Assembly (NCBI GenBank): GCA_977006965.1
Contig: OZ345372.1
Coordinates: 1,550,001-1,614,000, forward strand
Direction of reading: 5' to 3'
Length of the DNA: 64,000 nucleotides
Source of the DNA: Phymatolithon calcareum
Lineage: Eukaryota; Rhodophyta; Florideophyceae; Hapalidiales
In this document: positions 1 to 10,124 of the stretch, in pieces
How positions within the stretch are numbered: position 1 is the stretch's first letter
Layout of the letters: each line of letters starts with the position of its first letter
Translations under genes and position numbers: made by a program
Notes under the pieces: model-generated
Told to the model about the DNA's origin: nothing
Databases searched by the model: none
What the model saw: only the letters and a program-made list of their open reading frames with translations

Positions 1-623
1 GCCTACTGAGTCATGGGCCCATTTTTGTCTACCTCAACCAGTAGACTCGGTTTGCATCTGAAGCTTGCGACCGGGGAATACGTATTAATAAAGCGCACGT
101 TTGGCGACTGTGCGGTATGACCTTTTCAGGTGGCAGTGATCAAATGGTTCAGGAAACACTGCACGTTCCTGATATAGAGGAGACAAGTATAGTTCCATCC
201 ATAAGACAAAGAGAAAGATCGAAAATTTAAGACATTTCATCACGCAAGCACGCAGGTCTCACATACTGCAATGATGATGGGCGGTGATGGTGTCTCACCC
301 TCTGTTTACTTGGCTGTTCTTGTCCAGACTGTACGCCTCGGATTTCGGTTTCTCTCGTGACTGTACGCCCGCAACTCGGATCGCGATCCTCACGATGCCC
401 ATAGTAAGTGATCTGCCGGGCCTTAAGGGAATCGTGTCTCTCGTGTATCTATGCGCTGTTTTTTCGCTTCGCTGGTAGTACTTAAGATAGTTAGTTCGTT
501 CGTCTGAGTAAAGGAAGGTGGAAGATCTTCGAATTTTGCCTCGACTGCTCGGATGGCGCACGCTCAAGCTCGCCTTCACGTCCATTCGACCATGCGGAAT
601 TGAAATTCTCCCACCCCTTCTTG

Positions 624-958
624 ACCGCAACCGTTTCGCCGCACAAGCCAGTGCGATGACAACCGCGCTCAAGGTCCCCTTTCCCCTTTTCGTGCATCTG
701 TCTCAAGGTTGACGGTCTAGCCAAGGTCGCCGCCGGAGGACGACGCCGACATCTTCATGCTTATTTTATCTGTTTGTCTTCTTCGGGATTGTATGTTCCT
801 AACCGCAACCGTTTCGCCGCACAAGCCAGTGTGGTAACAATCGCGCTCAAGGTCCCTTTCCCTCTTTTCGTGCGCCTGTCTCAAGGTTGACGGCCCAGCC
901 AAGGTCGCCGCCGGAGGACGACGCCGACATCTTCATGCTTATTTTATCTGTTTGTCTT
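624..958. repeat. Tandem direct duplication, about 157 bp, period 178 bp
   Basis: Positions 624-780 and 802-958 are near-identical direct copies beginning ACCGCAACCGTTTCGCCGCA and ending in TTTATCTGTTTGTCTT, separated by 21 bp. The last 60 bp of each copy are almost perfectly conserved, while the middle shows scattered substitutions. On the minus strand both copies encode a similar peptide (PSTLRQ, HEK, DLER, TGLCGETVAV), so this may be a duplicated scrap of coding or transposon sequence. No flanking target duplication was noticed. Confidence 0.8.
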
Positions 959-1648
959 GGGGGTTTTGTTTGCTTGTCTCTCTTTCCTCCGTTTTATGTG
1001 CTCTCTCGGTCCCTTTGCCTCCTGGTCTTTTTTGACCGTTGACTCAATAATTGGCGTAGTGCAGAACAAGAGCCATACGTCTTCGTTGCCCAAGACAAGC
1101 CACACTGGTAGGGAAAAAACAACTCTATAGACGATAGCCACTGCACCATCAACTCATTTGTTCGCGATGCGAATTCAAACGCCAATATCGCCCTTTCTAG
1201 AACCTTAGCAACTGTACGGGCTACCCCGTTCGCTGAATCTCGAGCTAGAGCGATTACAATTTTCTTTTATTTGACAATAAAAGCAGCAACGACGTACGAT
1301 CCCACAGTGTCCCCTCGTTAAAAAGAGTATCTATGGCTTAAGGCAATATCGGAAAATCAGCTCTCTGTACCAGGTTCAGTGAAGCACGGCATGAAGGAGA
1401 GTGCATGGACGATGGGAGTCTGAGCACGGTGTCTGATACAGCAAGTTAGAGACTAGAGTACGTATGTCAAGTGTCTCATTCCCTATGGTAGGCGCCTTCC
1501 ATCATGGTTTTACGGCGGTGGCACAGCTGTGAACTGTTATCTAATTTACCCGTTCAGAACACAGACCGACGTGGTCCATCATCTTCACTTGCACATTTCC
1601 GACGGTTGCGCAATACAGACCATAAAAGGGATAATGAAAACGAATTTC

Positions 1649-2089
1649 TTATGTGTCTTGGGCTCTGATCATTCTGGTTCCTATTCTCAGCAGATCCCGA
1701 GGGGTTCGGCTTCTTCTTTTGGACTTTGGGACCACGGTTTCGAATCCGTCATCGAGCTCGTAGGCCCGTCCTCTGCGGAGATGCTCAGCTTCCTTGTCGT
1801 CCAGCCATTCTATGTCAATTAATAGAGCCTCAGCCTTGAAAAGAATACTGTGTAGTAGTTTGCCGCGCCTTCGTGGGTTGTGAAATTCAAAAGTCGTTTC
1901 ACTCTGCGAATGCATCCATGTGTATTCTTCCTTGTACTCTTCCTTTTCGCCTTGTTCTCCACGTTCTCCATTCGTGGAAACACCATAAAATTGGTCACGT
2001 GTGCCATGCCCCACTTGTCCAGCTCTTGTATTACCCCTTGTCATGTTTCTCCCACGAAGTCGACGCCCCAAATGGACATCGGGGGGCAT
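1649..2089 (-). CDS. Hypothetical 146-residue open reading frame
   Basis: An ATG-initiated minus-strand frame of 146 codons lies 65 bp beyond the ELP1 stop codon. The product is charged, with a basic N-terminal half and an acidic stretch (IDIEWLDDKEAEHLRRGRAY) near residues 92-111. I recognise no family, signal peptide or membrane segment. It could be transposon debris or chance, and there is no regulatory evidence for expression. Treat as a possible gene only. Confidence 0.15.
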   Translation of the reverse strand: MPPDVHLGRRLRGRNMTRGNTRAGQVGHGTRDQFYGVSTNGERGEQGEKEEYKEEYTWMHSQSETTFEFHNPRRRGKLLHSILFKAEALLIDIEWLDDKEAEHLRRGRAYELDDGFETVVPKSKRRSRTPRDLLRIGTRMIRAQDT

Positions 2090-2154
2090 TGTTGCCTGGG
2101 CGCTCGACGCAGGCCTTCAATGGGACCCTAAGCACATAACTCAAGAACAATAGT

Positions 2155-5100
2155 TTACAGAATTGGTAGGCTTCTCGCGCATACTCTCAAAACCTCAGAT
2201 TCCCAGTCTCGGCGCTTCGCAATCTCTATGCTTGCCGCACATTGTATAACATCGTCAGTCAGCTTCAATGCCTCGTCCGCAAGCTCCGTCATAGCTCCTA
2301 CAACGCGTTCAGCGAGCTGCATTTCTCCAATAAATAAAAGCGCGTCCACCATCCTCTTGACTCTCGCATTCAAGAACTCATTGGGAACCATCTTTCGCAG
2401 GTATCCAACTAGAAATTCCTCTTCCTGTGGATGCCCCTCCTTGACCCTTTTTTTCTTCGCCTTATTCCGGCGCCGTTCCGCCGACTTCTCCTTCCTCTTC
2501 TCCGCCGCGCTCACAGAGCCACTGGCAGTTGTATAAACGCTGGTCGCCGCACTCCTTCCAACAAAGGTCAAATCAGACACATTGCTCCCGATTGAAGATC
2601 CCGTCGTTCTTGAAAACGCATCTGAACCATCGCCGTCCAAATCCACACCGCCTTGCGACGTCATACGCTCCCTGAAGAGGCGCTTTGTTTCGCGTACTAC
2701 CTGCAGCCTCTTTCCCCGCTCCCGCAGCTTCGCAGCATTCTCATTCAAGTCACCAACAAGCCCTTCGCCTGCTTCTCGAACAGCTTCTCTGACAGCAGTC
2801 CAGAGTGTTGGATTTGGAGACTTGCAAACTGTCTGAATCGCGTCGGCCCACAGTTCCGCAACAAACAGAACATCCAGCGCACCCTCAACGTCACCCAAAA
2901 GAGTGGTTCTGACGTGCGCGGCATCACGTGCCATTCCACGTTCCTGTAGTCTGTCAGCCACGCCACCATAGAACGCGCGCTTGGAGGATTGATCTAATGT
3001 TGATCGTGCCATCGCACCAACGGCCAGCTCCCAATTTCCGGCAAGGTCGTACGCTTGCGCGGCATTCTCAGTCTCATTGACTGAACAAAAGGCAACTGCG
3101 GCTTCTGAATGCCTCCCCAGTGCCATCAAATGCGCTCCATATGCGCTTCGCAGAACTTGCGAAATTTTTCTGTCCGCAAGGAAAAGCTCTAGCGCCGTCG
3201 GGAATATTGCCTTTTCGATCGCTAGCGACACAGAACTCGAGAAGTCATTTTCGCTTGCTGCAATGGCCTCACGATCATTAATGGTACGGTTTGCATATTC
3301 CGCGGCTTCGTGACTATAAAGGTTACGTAGGGCGCTTTCGTACCGACCGAGCTTCAAGTCAATGGTGTACTTGCGTTCATGCTCCCCCATGCGCTGGAGC
3401 TGGCGTAGTTCCTTCGAATATTCTGCAGGGTCAAGCTCCTTGCTTGTTTTGGCGACCAGAACGGCAAGCGAGAGGTCGTATGTGCCCAGTGCATGTCCGT
3501 AGAGAGCTGTGTCATCCTTGCATAATACAAACAGGAAGTCAAGATAAGCCGAAGTTCGCAAATCGCTCTCCTTATGCTTCGCCCAAATTTCCAAAAGAGC
3601 GCTCTCGTAGTCCGAGGGGCTTTTCCGGACATACGCCGTCAGCAGCGCAGGGACTAAATCCATATCGGGAAGGGCTGAATTGGTTGTGGCTTCCTTCAAG
3701 GCTTCGATAACGGCGTCACAGATCGAGTTCGTTTTTTCCACGCTACCCTTTAAATACGTCAGAAAGATGCTCAGATGACTTGCCTTTTCAACTTGATCCA
3801 CGAACAAGTGTACGTTCGCAAGAAAAGCTTCTGTATCAACGTCGACCAAGATGTTCATATCTACCCGCTGCTGTCTGCTCAACCGAAAAGCCTTGCCGTA
3901 TTCTTTGCATAGTGCAAGCTCGCGGACTCTTGCTTCCACTATTGGTCGTGGAGCGATGGTTTCCAAATTACCTCTTGGCGCCTGAAGAATGAGGCGAACG
4001 TCGTTCTTGAGAGAAGCCACAATAACAGAACCGCGATCTATGGGACGAGTTGCCCCGAAATTTTCAGGTAGCATTGGTAGATTTTCCAGTTTGCTATTCT
4101 TGTTCGCTTTTGCATCTACACCATCTTTGACAAAAGAAAATAGCGACTTGGATTCTGTTTCGTCTGCACAGTTCGGGTACGGATCTTGGCAATCTATGGG
4201 TAAGCAGTATAAAACGTGGCTTCGAGTTGTGAATGTAAGAAACTTGCCATAAATTGCATAGGACATGCATTCCTTCGAGACCAGAAACATAGCTCCAGTT
4301 CTAAACTCCACTAGAATGAGATTTCCCAACTTGTAGTGTACAAGAGCAAAGCACGATGAGTTTTTGAAGGCCAACAACTCTATGGCAATGGGCTGACACG
4401 AATGCCCGGGAGAAGTTTTGCTTTCGACAGAAAACACAGGACCATTCTCAATGAAAGACAGTTGCAAATGGCAGAGAGCACCGTCATCTGTTGCCATCAA
4501 TATGTCACACGAGAAGTGCCTCACTGGAGATAGCGCAACCACGGTTCCACTTGCGGGAAACAAACCGATCAGAGGGGCATCGTTCTCACCAGGGACAAGA
4601 CGGAACAGACAGATGTGATCCACCTTGACACCATCAGTGTTGTCAAGATCATCATGGCTTCGGACGGTCATTAAAATCTCCTCCGTCAGTAGCACAGGAG
4701 ATCTATCAAGCATGACACCACAAGAGGACAGAGATTTTGAGCCCAGAGTCCAACTTTCACTTCGAGTTCCGTCAGCTGACCATGCTGCAGATGCACCCCG
4801 CACAAATGTGGCATCCGAGCTAAGAACTGCTCGATGGAAATCACCGTTACAGAGAAGAACACCAAACCCCGAGCGTGTCGGCAATGCACAAACAGCGTCA
4901 ATGCAATCCGGGAACTTAAGTCTCCCATGGCACATGGGAGGTGGAACAATGGCATCTGATAAGTTGGTCACTAGCAGCTCGCTGCCTTCAATAACGGCGG
5001 CGTGCGTCCCAGAGACAATTTCAAGGCATCCGCTAACAGGTTGTAGCTGCACAACAATGATATCATGACACAATGTTACGACGAAGAGTAAGTTTGGGTC

Positions 5101-6108
5101 ATCCTCATCCCAGAGCACTGCCACGGGCTCTTCATTGCATATTACGCGCTTCTTCCTATACCACTTATAGTTAGTGTGCGTGAAAACATCCACAGCATAG
5201 CGGTTCGCTTCTACAGATGCCACTGCAAGCTTATCGCTGTCAATACTCCAAATCAAGTGAAGAACTTTCCTTGTTGGGTCCATTCCAGCATCGCTTTCGA
5301 GCGCTGGAGAGAGGTCAAAGTCGCTTCGCAAATGCCGCAGCCCGTTTCGCTCGAAGAAAGAAATACGATAGCCCGGCCCAGCATGGCATATCAGACCTCC
5401 GACGCGTGGTCGCCATGCAACCACATCGCCCAGGGTCTCTTCCTCGCTCTGCAGTGTGCTCGCGTCTAGTTCTGAGACAAGTTCCCCCGCTCTAGTCAGA
5501 ACATAGCCATGGGCGATACCGGATTGCGCTTTTACGGAAACGACGAAGAATTCTCCATCACCTCGCCAACTGATCGATGCCAACACGCCCACAACACCAA
5601 GCGGAACTTCTGCAATCACGTCCCAATAACTGGACATTATCGTGACTTTCACGGGGGATAAAACAGCGATGACAGTACCGTCTGGACTTGTCCTGACGCT
5701 CAAGACACCGCTGTACTCCGGGGAATCATCCAGAAACTCTCCTACAATCTCCGCCTCTCCAGACTCGGACTGAACTTCGATTATTTCGCCACTTCGCATT
5801 GAAATCACAATGGATTCGCCCCCGTTCAAGAGATCCAAGCTTGTACACACAAGGTCTTTGTATCGCGAGCCAAGGACGGACGATATGTTACATTTTTCCC
5901 ACGGAAGAAGCAAAAGTGGTTTCGAATCAATGTTACTCACAAGTGCGTACTCGAGCCAAAATTCAATCTCGTCTTTCACCGAAGTGCAAGACACAAAGAA
6001 AACGACAGGCTTCCCGCGAATGTCAGCGACCTTTGCGCAACCTTTGCACACGCTGGACTCGGCATTCCTTCTCAAAATGCTCAATTTTCGGCATGCTAGA
6101 TTTCTCAT
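2155..6108 (-). CDS. ELP1: Elongator complex protein 1 (ELP1/IKI3)
   Basis: Scaffold subunit of the Elongator acetyltransferase complex, which modifies wobble uridines (cm5U34 derivatives) of cytoplasmic tRNAs. The single-exon frame gives 1317 residues, the usual length for the family. It begins MRNL, the conserved ELP1 start, and the N-terminal half has the beta-rich pattern of the paired WD40 propellers (roughly residues 1-730), followed by an alpha-solenoid/TPR half. Near residues 1200-1225 a lysine/arginine cluster leads into KEGHPQEEEFLV, the conserved basic tRNA-binding and dimerisation signature of ELP1, and the protein ends with the expected helical C-terminus. The ATG at 6106-6108 is the first in frame and faces RPN10 across a short shared promoter. 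No frameshift was seen, so the copy looks intact. Confidence 0.95.
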   Translation of the reverse strand: MRNLACRKLSILRRNAESSVCKGCAKVADIRGKPVVFFVSCTSVKDEIEFWLEYALVSNIDSKPLLLLPWEKCNISSVLGSRYKDLVCTSLDLLNGGESIVISMRSGEIIEVQSESGEAEIVGEFLDDSPEYSGVLSVRTSPDGTVIAVLSPVKVTIMSSYWDVIAEVPLGVVGVLASISWRGDGEFFVVSVKAQSGIAHGYVLTRAGELVSELDASTLQSEEETLGDVVAWRPRVGGLICHAGPGYRISFFERNGLRHLRSDFDLSPALESDAGMDPTRKVLHLIWSIDSDKLAVASVEANRYAVDVFTHTNYKWYRKKRVICNEEPVAVLWDEDDPNLLFVVTLCHDIIVVQLQPVSGCLEIVSGTHAAVIEGSELLVTNLSDAIVPPPMCHGRLKFPDCIDAVCALPTRSGFGVLLCNGDFHRAVLSSDATFVRGASAAWSADGTRSESWTLGSKSLSSCGVMLDRSPVLLTEEILMTVRSHDDLDNTDGVKVDHICLFRLVPGENDAPLIGLFPASGTVVALSPVRHFSCDILMATDDGALCHLQLSFIENGPVFSVESKTSPGHSCQPIAIELLAFKNSSCFALVHYKLGNLILVEFRTGAMFLVSKECMSYAIYGKFLTFTTRSHVLYCLPIDCQDPYPNCADETESKSLFSFVKDGVDAKANKNSKLENLPMLPENFGATRPIDRGSVIVASLKNDVRLILQAPRGNLETIAPRPIVEARVRELALCKEYGKAFRLSRQQRVDMNILVDVDTEAFLANVHLFVDQVEKASHLSIFLTYLKGSVEKTNSICDAVIEALKEATTNSALPDMDLVPALLTAYVRKSPSDYESALLEIWAKHKESDLRTSAYLDFLFVLCKDDTALYGHALGTYDLSLAVLVAKTSKELDPAEYSKELRQLQRMGEHERKYTIDLKLGRYESALRNLYSHEAAEYANRTINDREAIAASENDFSSSVSLAIEKAIFPTALELFLADRKISQVLRSAYGAHLMALGRHSEAAVAFCSVNETENAAQAYDLAGNWELAVGAMARSTLDQSSKRAFYGGVADRLQERGMARDAAHVRTTLLGDVEGALDVLFVAELWADAIQTVCKSPNPTLWTAVREAVREAGEGLVGDLNENAAKLRERGKRLQVVRETKRLFRERMTSQGGVDLDGDGSDAFSRTTGSSIGSNVSDLTFVGRSAATSVYTTASGSVSAAEKRKEKSAERRRNKAKKKRVKEGHPQEEEFLVGYLRKMVPNEFLNARVKRMVDALLFIGEMQLAERVVGAMTELADEALKLTDDVIQCAASIEIAKRRDWESEVLRVCARSLPIL

Positions 6109-6421
6109 GGTTTGTCGCGTCGACCTTCTCCAGACTGAGCATTTTCATGGGAAGAGCAAAAAACGATTTTGATCCTTCCCTCTTGCTTCAACCTCACCAT
6201 TATTTATGTACACGTGTAATAAGTATGATACCGCACACGTGCTGACTTATGATATGAAACGAAATTGTAACCCAAAATTGAGGGAGACCTTCTACTGGGC
6301 TGGAAGGCAATCACACCATCACTTCCTGTCGAGACCATCCTTCACTCGAATTGGTAGCAATTCTTTTCCCGGTCCAGCTTCCTTAACTCCGTTACCGTCG
6401 CTATCTGTGTCGTTGAGAAAG
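6109..6421. promoter_or_regulatory. Bidirectional ELP1/RPN10 promoter with two G-boxes
   Basis: This 313-bp gap separates the divergent ELP1 and RPN10 start codons and must hold both core promoters. Two CACGTG hexamers, classical E-box/G-box sites for bHLH or bZIP factors, lie at 6211-6216 and 6236-6241, 25 bp apart and both within an ACACGTG context. Shared control of the two genes is inference; no TATA element stands out. Confidence 0.4.
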
Positions 6422-7544
6422 ATGGTGCTGGAGTCCACCATCGTTTGCGTCGACAATTCGGAGTACAGCCGAAATGGAGACTTTGCTCCAACTCGATACG
6501 TACGTAGTTGCCCGAAAACGAGATACTCTTCTTAACCTGTACTTCGTGCATGCGCTAACTCAGTTTCACCGATTTGCTCATTTTAACGAAACTCCACAGC
6601 TGGCGCAAGTGGACTTTGTGAACATGCTATGCGCGGCGAAAATTGGGTCCAATCCTGAAAGCACCGTCGGACTTTTAAGCATGGCAGGTCGCAGCTCTCG
6701 CATTTTGGTAACGTCCACGCGGGACCTCGGCCAGGTGTTTTCCAGCATGCATGGCGTCAAATTTGATGGATCCGCAGACGTCATCGCTGCCATTCAGAAG
6801 GCGCAGCTTGCGCTCAACCACCGACAGAACGTGATGCAGAGACAACGAATAGTGGTTTTTGTCTCGAGTCCAATTCAGGCACCGACAGAGAAGCTAGTGC
6901 AACTAGCGAAAAAGATGAAAAAGAACGGTGTTGCCATCGATATCGTGAACATTGGATCCGAGGGCGACAACGTTGAGAAGGTTAACGCGTTCATCGAAGC
7001 GTGCAATAGCAACGACAATTGTCATTCTCTTCACATCGAGACTGGAGGCACAAATCTTGCAGACATCTTCATGAGCTCCGACATTTACGTTGACCGGGAC
7101 TCTGGGGGCGCAGGTGCGAGCGCTGGTGGTGGAGGCGCTGGGGGGGACACAGGTGCGGCCAACGACTTCCCTTTCGGTGTGGACCCCGCGCAGGACCCCG
7201 AGCTCGCCATGGTGCTTCGTATTTCCATGGAGGAGGAGCGCCTGCGTCAGGAGGCGCTGGCCAGGCAGAACGCTGAGGCGGGCGGAGATGCGGGCGGTGC
7301 AGCGGCGGCTTCTGGGGCGACTGGTGCAAACTCGGGCGAAGGGGAGTATGACGACGACGATGACCTCTACGCTGGGGGAGATGGGAACAAGGACAAGATG
7401 GATGTGGAGGGTGCACCGGCTGCCGCAGGCTCATCAGGGGCTGTCGCGGACGACGAGGAGATGGACGAAGAGACACGACGGGCAATTGAGCTCTCTATGA
7501 CGGACTTTGAAGCTCCCAAGGAGGATACTGAGGATAAAAGCTAA
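6422..7544 (+). CDS. RPN10: 26S proteasome ubiquitin receptor RPN10/PSMD4, spliced
   Basis: Ubiquitin receptor of the 19S regulatory particle, capturing polyubiquitinated proteins for degradation. The gene is best read as join(6422..6499, 6600..7544), giving 340 residues. Exon 1 encodes [20 protein letters not shown] and ends FAPTRY; exon 2 resumes [14 protein letters not shown], restoring the conserved VWA domain (about residues 1-190). After a Gly/Ala-rich linker comes the first ubiquitin-interacting motif ([14 protein letters not shown], about residue 227), then an acidic stretch, then a second motif ([16 protein letters not shown], about residue 312). The intron removes an in-frame disruption and has canonical GT-AG ends. 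Metazoan PSMD4 also has two such motifs, whereas the yeast protein has one. The gene is divergent from ELP1 and looks intact. Confidence 0.95.
6500..6599 (+). other. RPN10 intron, 100 nt
   Basis: Donor GTACGT at 6500 and acceptor CCACAG ending at 6599, phase 0. The branch-like sequence GCTAACT lies about 45 nt upstream of the acceptor. Removal joins TRY to LAQVDF, matching the conserved RPN10 VWA sequence. This is the only intron in the window that protein conservation demands. Confidence 0.9.
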
Positions 7545-9266
7545 CTGAATGATGACATGTGGAAAACGTCGATGTTCGAAATCATTTTCTATCTCAAAGG
7601 TAGCTTCTTCAAGCTTTCGTCAAAGTAGTAAAATGCCGTCGAGCCGCGAAGATCCCACCGTGGACAAATGTTCTTGTAAGTCAAATTTGTTCAGCGATTA
7701 TTCTAAAAGCATAGTGCTTGTAAATTAACCACTCTAGTAGGGATATATGGCTTGGAAACTGGCGTCACTAAATTGAGAAGGGCGGCCAAAACAGTTCTTC
7801 GGTGCTGCGTCCAATACGGAGGCGGTGATAAGATGTTCGAATCTTGAACCCTGTCAGTGTAGACGGCGTGGAGGTTTAGCAGGGAGTAGTTGGCTGTACC
7901 TCGTGGTGGGCGAAACATTTTGCCCACCACAGAGTCTACTGAAAAGTGCGGTCGCCCGTAAATGTCGATTCCTGTTTTCAGTACACTTCTATTTCATTCA
8001 GCCGAGAGAAAGAATCAAGGGAGTCTCCCGGGGTCATGCGCATGACTCCCAGGTTCGATCAACTGAAAATGGTTATCATGTGGCTATTCGACGGCACCAT
8101 GGCCCTGACGTACGACATTCTTATTAAGGAGAGTGCCAAGTTCCTCATTGGACTGCGAGCCATAGCGCAACGTTGCACAATCCAGGCACAGCTTCGCTGC
8201 AGCTGTCATGGCTGGCAGTGTCGGACTCGCTGGTATGGAGCTATTTTTCACACCATGAACCTCTTCTCTTCGTCGGATATAGCTTTGCTATCGGACTGCA
8301 GTAATGTTTCCTATGTATCTTGATACAGTATTGCTCGCCATGGCGAAAAGGCATGTGCCTCAGCAAGACTGGAAATCTGATAATGCGTTTACCATTGCCA
8401 TTTTTCCGCAAGCAGTTTTTAGCACTGCCAGGATCTATGTCGTCTTATCAACCTCGTCTATTCCAATCTGCATTTCATCTTTTCTCCCAGAGGCCCAATA
8501 GAGTCGCTTCTAGAGCCCCTAGAGGAAAACGATAGACCTCCCATCGTCCTCTCTTCTCCAAGCATCGAAGTGTTGCTCCTTGTTCCTGAAGTCTGCTTGC
8601 TCACCGCCCTCATGACCGTGTGCCGGGCTCACTATGTGTCTCTCAGGATTAGCATCAGGAACATAAACTCCTGCCGAGGTACATTCAGAGGAAGAACCAT
8701 ATAATCCAAACTACCGATTTTGACTATACTAAATATCTAGTACTTTATTTACGGACCTTTTGGAAATCACTTTTCGCTACAGGACGGGGCCTTCGACGCA
8801 AGCGGGAAGATGAGATGAATGACAAAAGAAAGTTTTCCTCGAAACTTGCTTGCCCATTCATGTCATGTGGGAACGGACCAAGGTCCGAAAACTGGACCAC
8901 GCGCCTTGGTCCACGACCGTAATACTGACAGAAAAGATGTGCATCATACCGTGGAGCTACAGCTCCATGATTGAGACGATGTGGTCAAGCCGGCAAACTT
9001 CGTGGTCGACCACGAAGTATGATCATAATTCGACTTTTTATTAGAGGAAATTACTGTTTTTTAAAATAGTATTTTCTTTCCTCTAATAAAAAAATTAAAA
9101 TTTCCTAGGAAAGAGCTCTAATAAAAATTCTTTGCACAAATAGCAGGAACTCCTGGATGCGGGTGAGATCTGCAGATCTCACTGCGCCTCCTTTAGGATC
9201 CTACTGTAATCATGCCGAGAGAGGAATGATCACAATGACGGCGGCCACTTGAAAGAAATCCATTCC
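7545..9266. other. Spacer with palindromes, no recognised gene
   Basis: No supported gene. The last 500 bp contain several self-complementary sequences: a perfect 22-bp palindrome at 8998-9019 built on CGTGGTCGACCACG, a GGACCAAGG/CCTTGGTCC pair around 8876-8923, and an AT-rich inverted repeat (TTATTAGAGGAAA against TTTCCTCTAATAA) between about 9037 and 9092. These resemble remnants of small foldback elements. A CCCGGGGTCATGCGCATGAC hairpin lies near 8030-8055. Confidence 0.5.
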
Positions 9267-10124
9267 ATGTCATTCCGCACCCAGCGCAGTCACTCCCCCA
9301 ATATGCCGCTTGCCTTCGCCCCGGTAGGTGTCCATGCGTCCGCCGGGACCCTCACCCGCCGTGCCTCCGTCTCCGACCTTCCTTCCCGCGCTGAGCGCGA
9401 TGCCCTGTTGAAAGACCTTGTCTCACGTGCTGCCGACCGTTCTGCAAGAATTGCAGCAGACACAGCCGCAAAGGAAGCGATCTGGGCGGCTGAGCTCGCC
9501 TCGCTGCGTGCATCTTCATGGAGCAAGCCTCCAATTGAGCTGCACGCACCGCAAAAGTCGTTCCGTGAGCGGCTTGCCACGTACGCGCGCTTGGCGCAAG
9601 GTGAGCCCGCTGTGCGACAGACGTTCTCCGGAATCGGGAGCGTGCGGGAGAAGGATGAGATCACCGGTGTAAAGGCCGTTGGTGATCCTTTGCACGTTGA
9701 GGTGCCTACACGGCCTGGCGCTCCTGCGAAAGAGGTGGCATCAATCTCCGTGGACAGTCCGCCGATTGAGATGCCGTCACCATCGAAGTCGTTCCTTGAA
9801 CGCTTCGCTACGATCGCGAAATTCGCGCAAACCGAACCGGTTGCGCGACAGACGTACACCGGACTCGTTCATACGAAGAAGGAGGCAGGAGTTATTGATG
9901 ACACTGTTCAAGCATTGGGAGAGCGAGTCAAGGAAGTTGTTGTTGGCCCTGACCTGGCACTTGCTATGGCGAGCGGTGGTGAGGCTGGGACTGAAGCGAT
10001 TAAAGTTGTGCCTGCTAAGCTCGCGCCTGATAAAACCGCGCCACAGAAAGAACGCAAGAGGTTTGGCACCGCGCTGCTAGATGCAGTTTTTTCCTTTTTT
10101 CCCTGGTTAAAGGGGAGCCCCTGA
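9267..10124 (+). CDS. Unrecognised 285-residue protein with internal duplication
   Basis: An open frame of 285 residues starting at the ATG at 9267 (an upstream in-frame TTG is unlikely to be used). I do not recognise the family. The N-terminus is rich in Ser, Arg and Ala with few acidic residues for about 40 positions, as in organelle transit peptides, and is followed by an alanine-rich helix. Two copies of one motif occur, at residues about 88-129 and 165-206: each begins PPIE, contains KSF-ERxAT-A-xAQ-EP and ends with RQTxxG. The spacing of 77 residues suggests a duplicated module. The C-terminus is hydrophobic (ALLDAVFSFFPWL) after a basic patch. The frame is long, GC-rich and isolated between repeat islands, so a real gene is likely; its function is unknown. 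Confidence 0.7.
   Translation: MSFRTQRSHSPNMPLAFAPVGVHASAGTLTRRASVSDLPSRAERDALLKDLVSRAADRSARIAADTAAKEAIWAAELASLRASSWSKPPIELHAPQKSFRERLATYARLAQGEPAVRQTFSGIGSVREKDEITGVKAVGDPLHVEVPTRPGAPAKEVASISVDSPPIEMPSPSKSFLERFATIAKFAQTEPVARQTYTGLVHTKKEAGVIDDTVQALGERVKEVVVGPDLALAMASGGEAGTEAIKVVPAKLAPDKTAPQKERKRFGTALLDAVFSFFPWLKGSP

Larger units (their letters stand above)
1..2154. other. Spacer without a recognised gene
   Basis: No recognisable protein-coding gene was found here on either strand. The stretch holds a 157-bp sequence present twice in tandem (separate entry) and one minus-strand open frame of 146 codons just downstream of the ELP1 stop (separate entry). The rest is short, unconnected open frames with no motif I recognise. 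Confidence 0.5.

Noticed and set aside
7069-7485. Pro/His/Arg-rich frame antisense to RPN10
   Set aside because: A by-product of the Gly/Ala/Asp-rich linker of RPN10 on the other strand.
8030-8080. T-loop-like GGTTCGATC beside a hairpin, suggesting a tRNA
   Set aside because: No matching acceptor stem, D arm or anticodon arm can be arranged at tRNA length around it; no tRNA or rRNA gene was recognised anywhere in the window.
9249-9266. Upstream TTG start for the duplicated-module protein
   Set aside because: Nuclear genes of this kind start at ATG; the first ATG in frame is at 9267.
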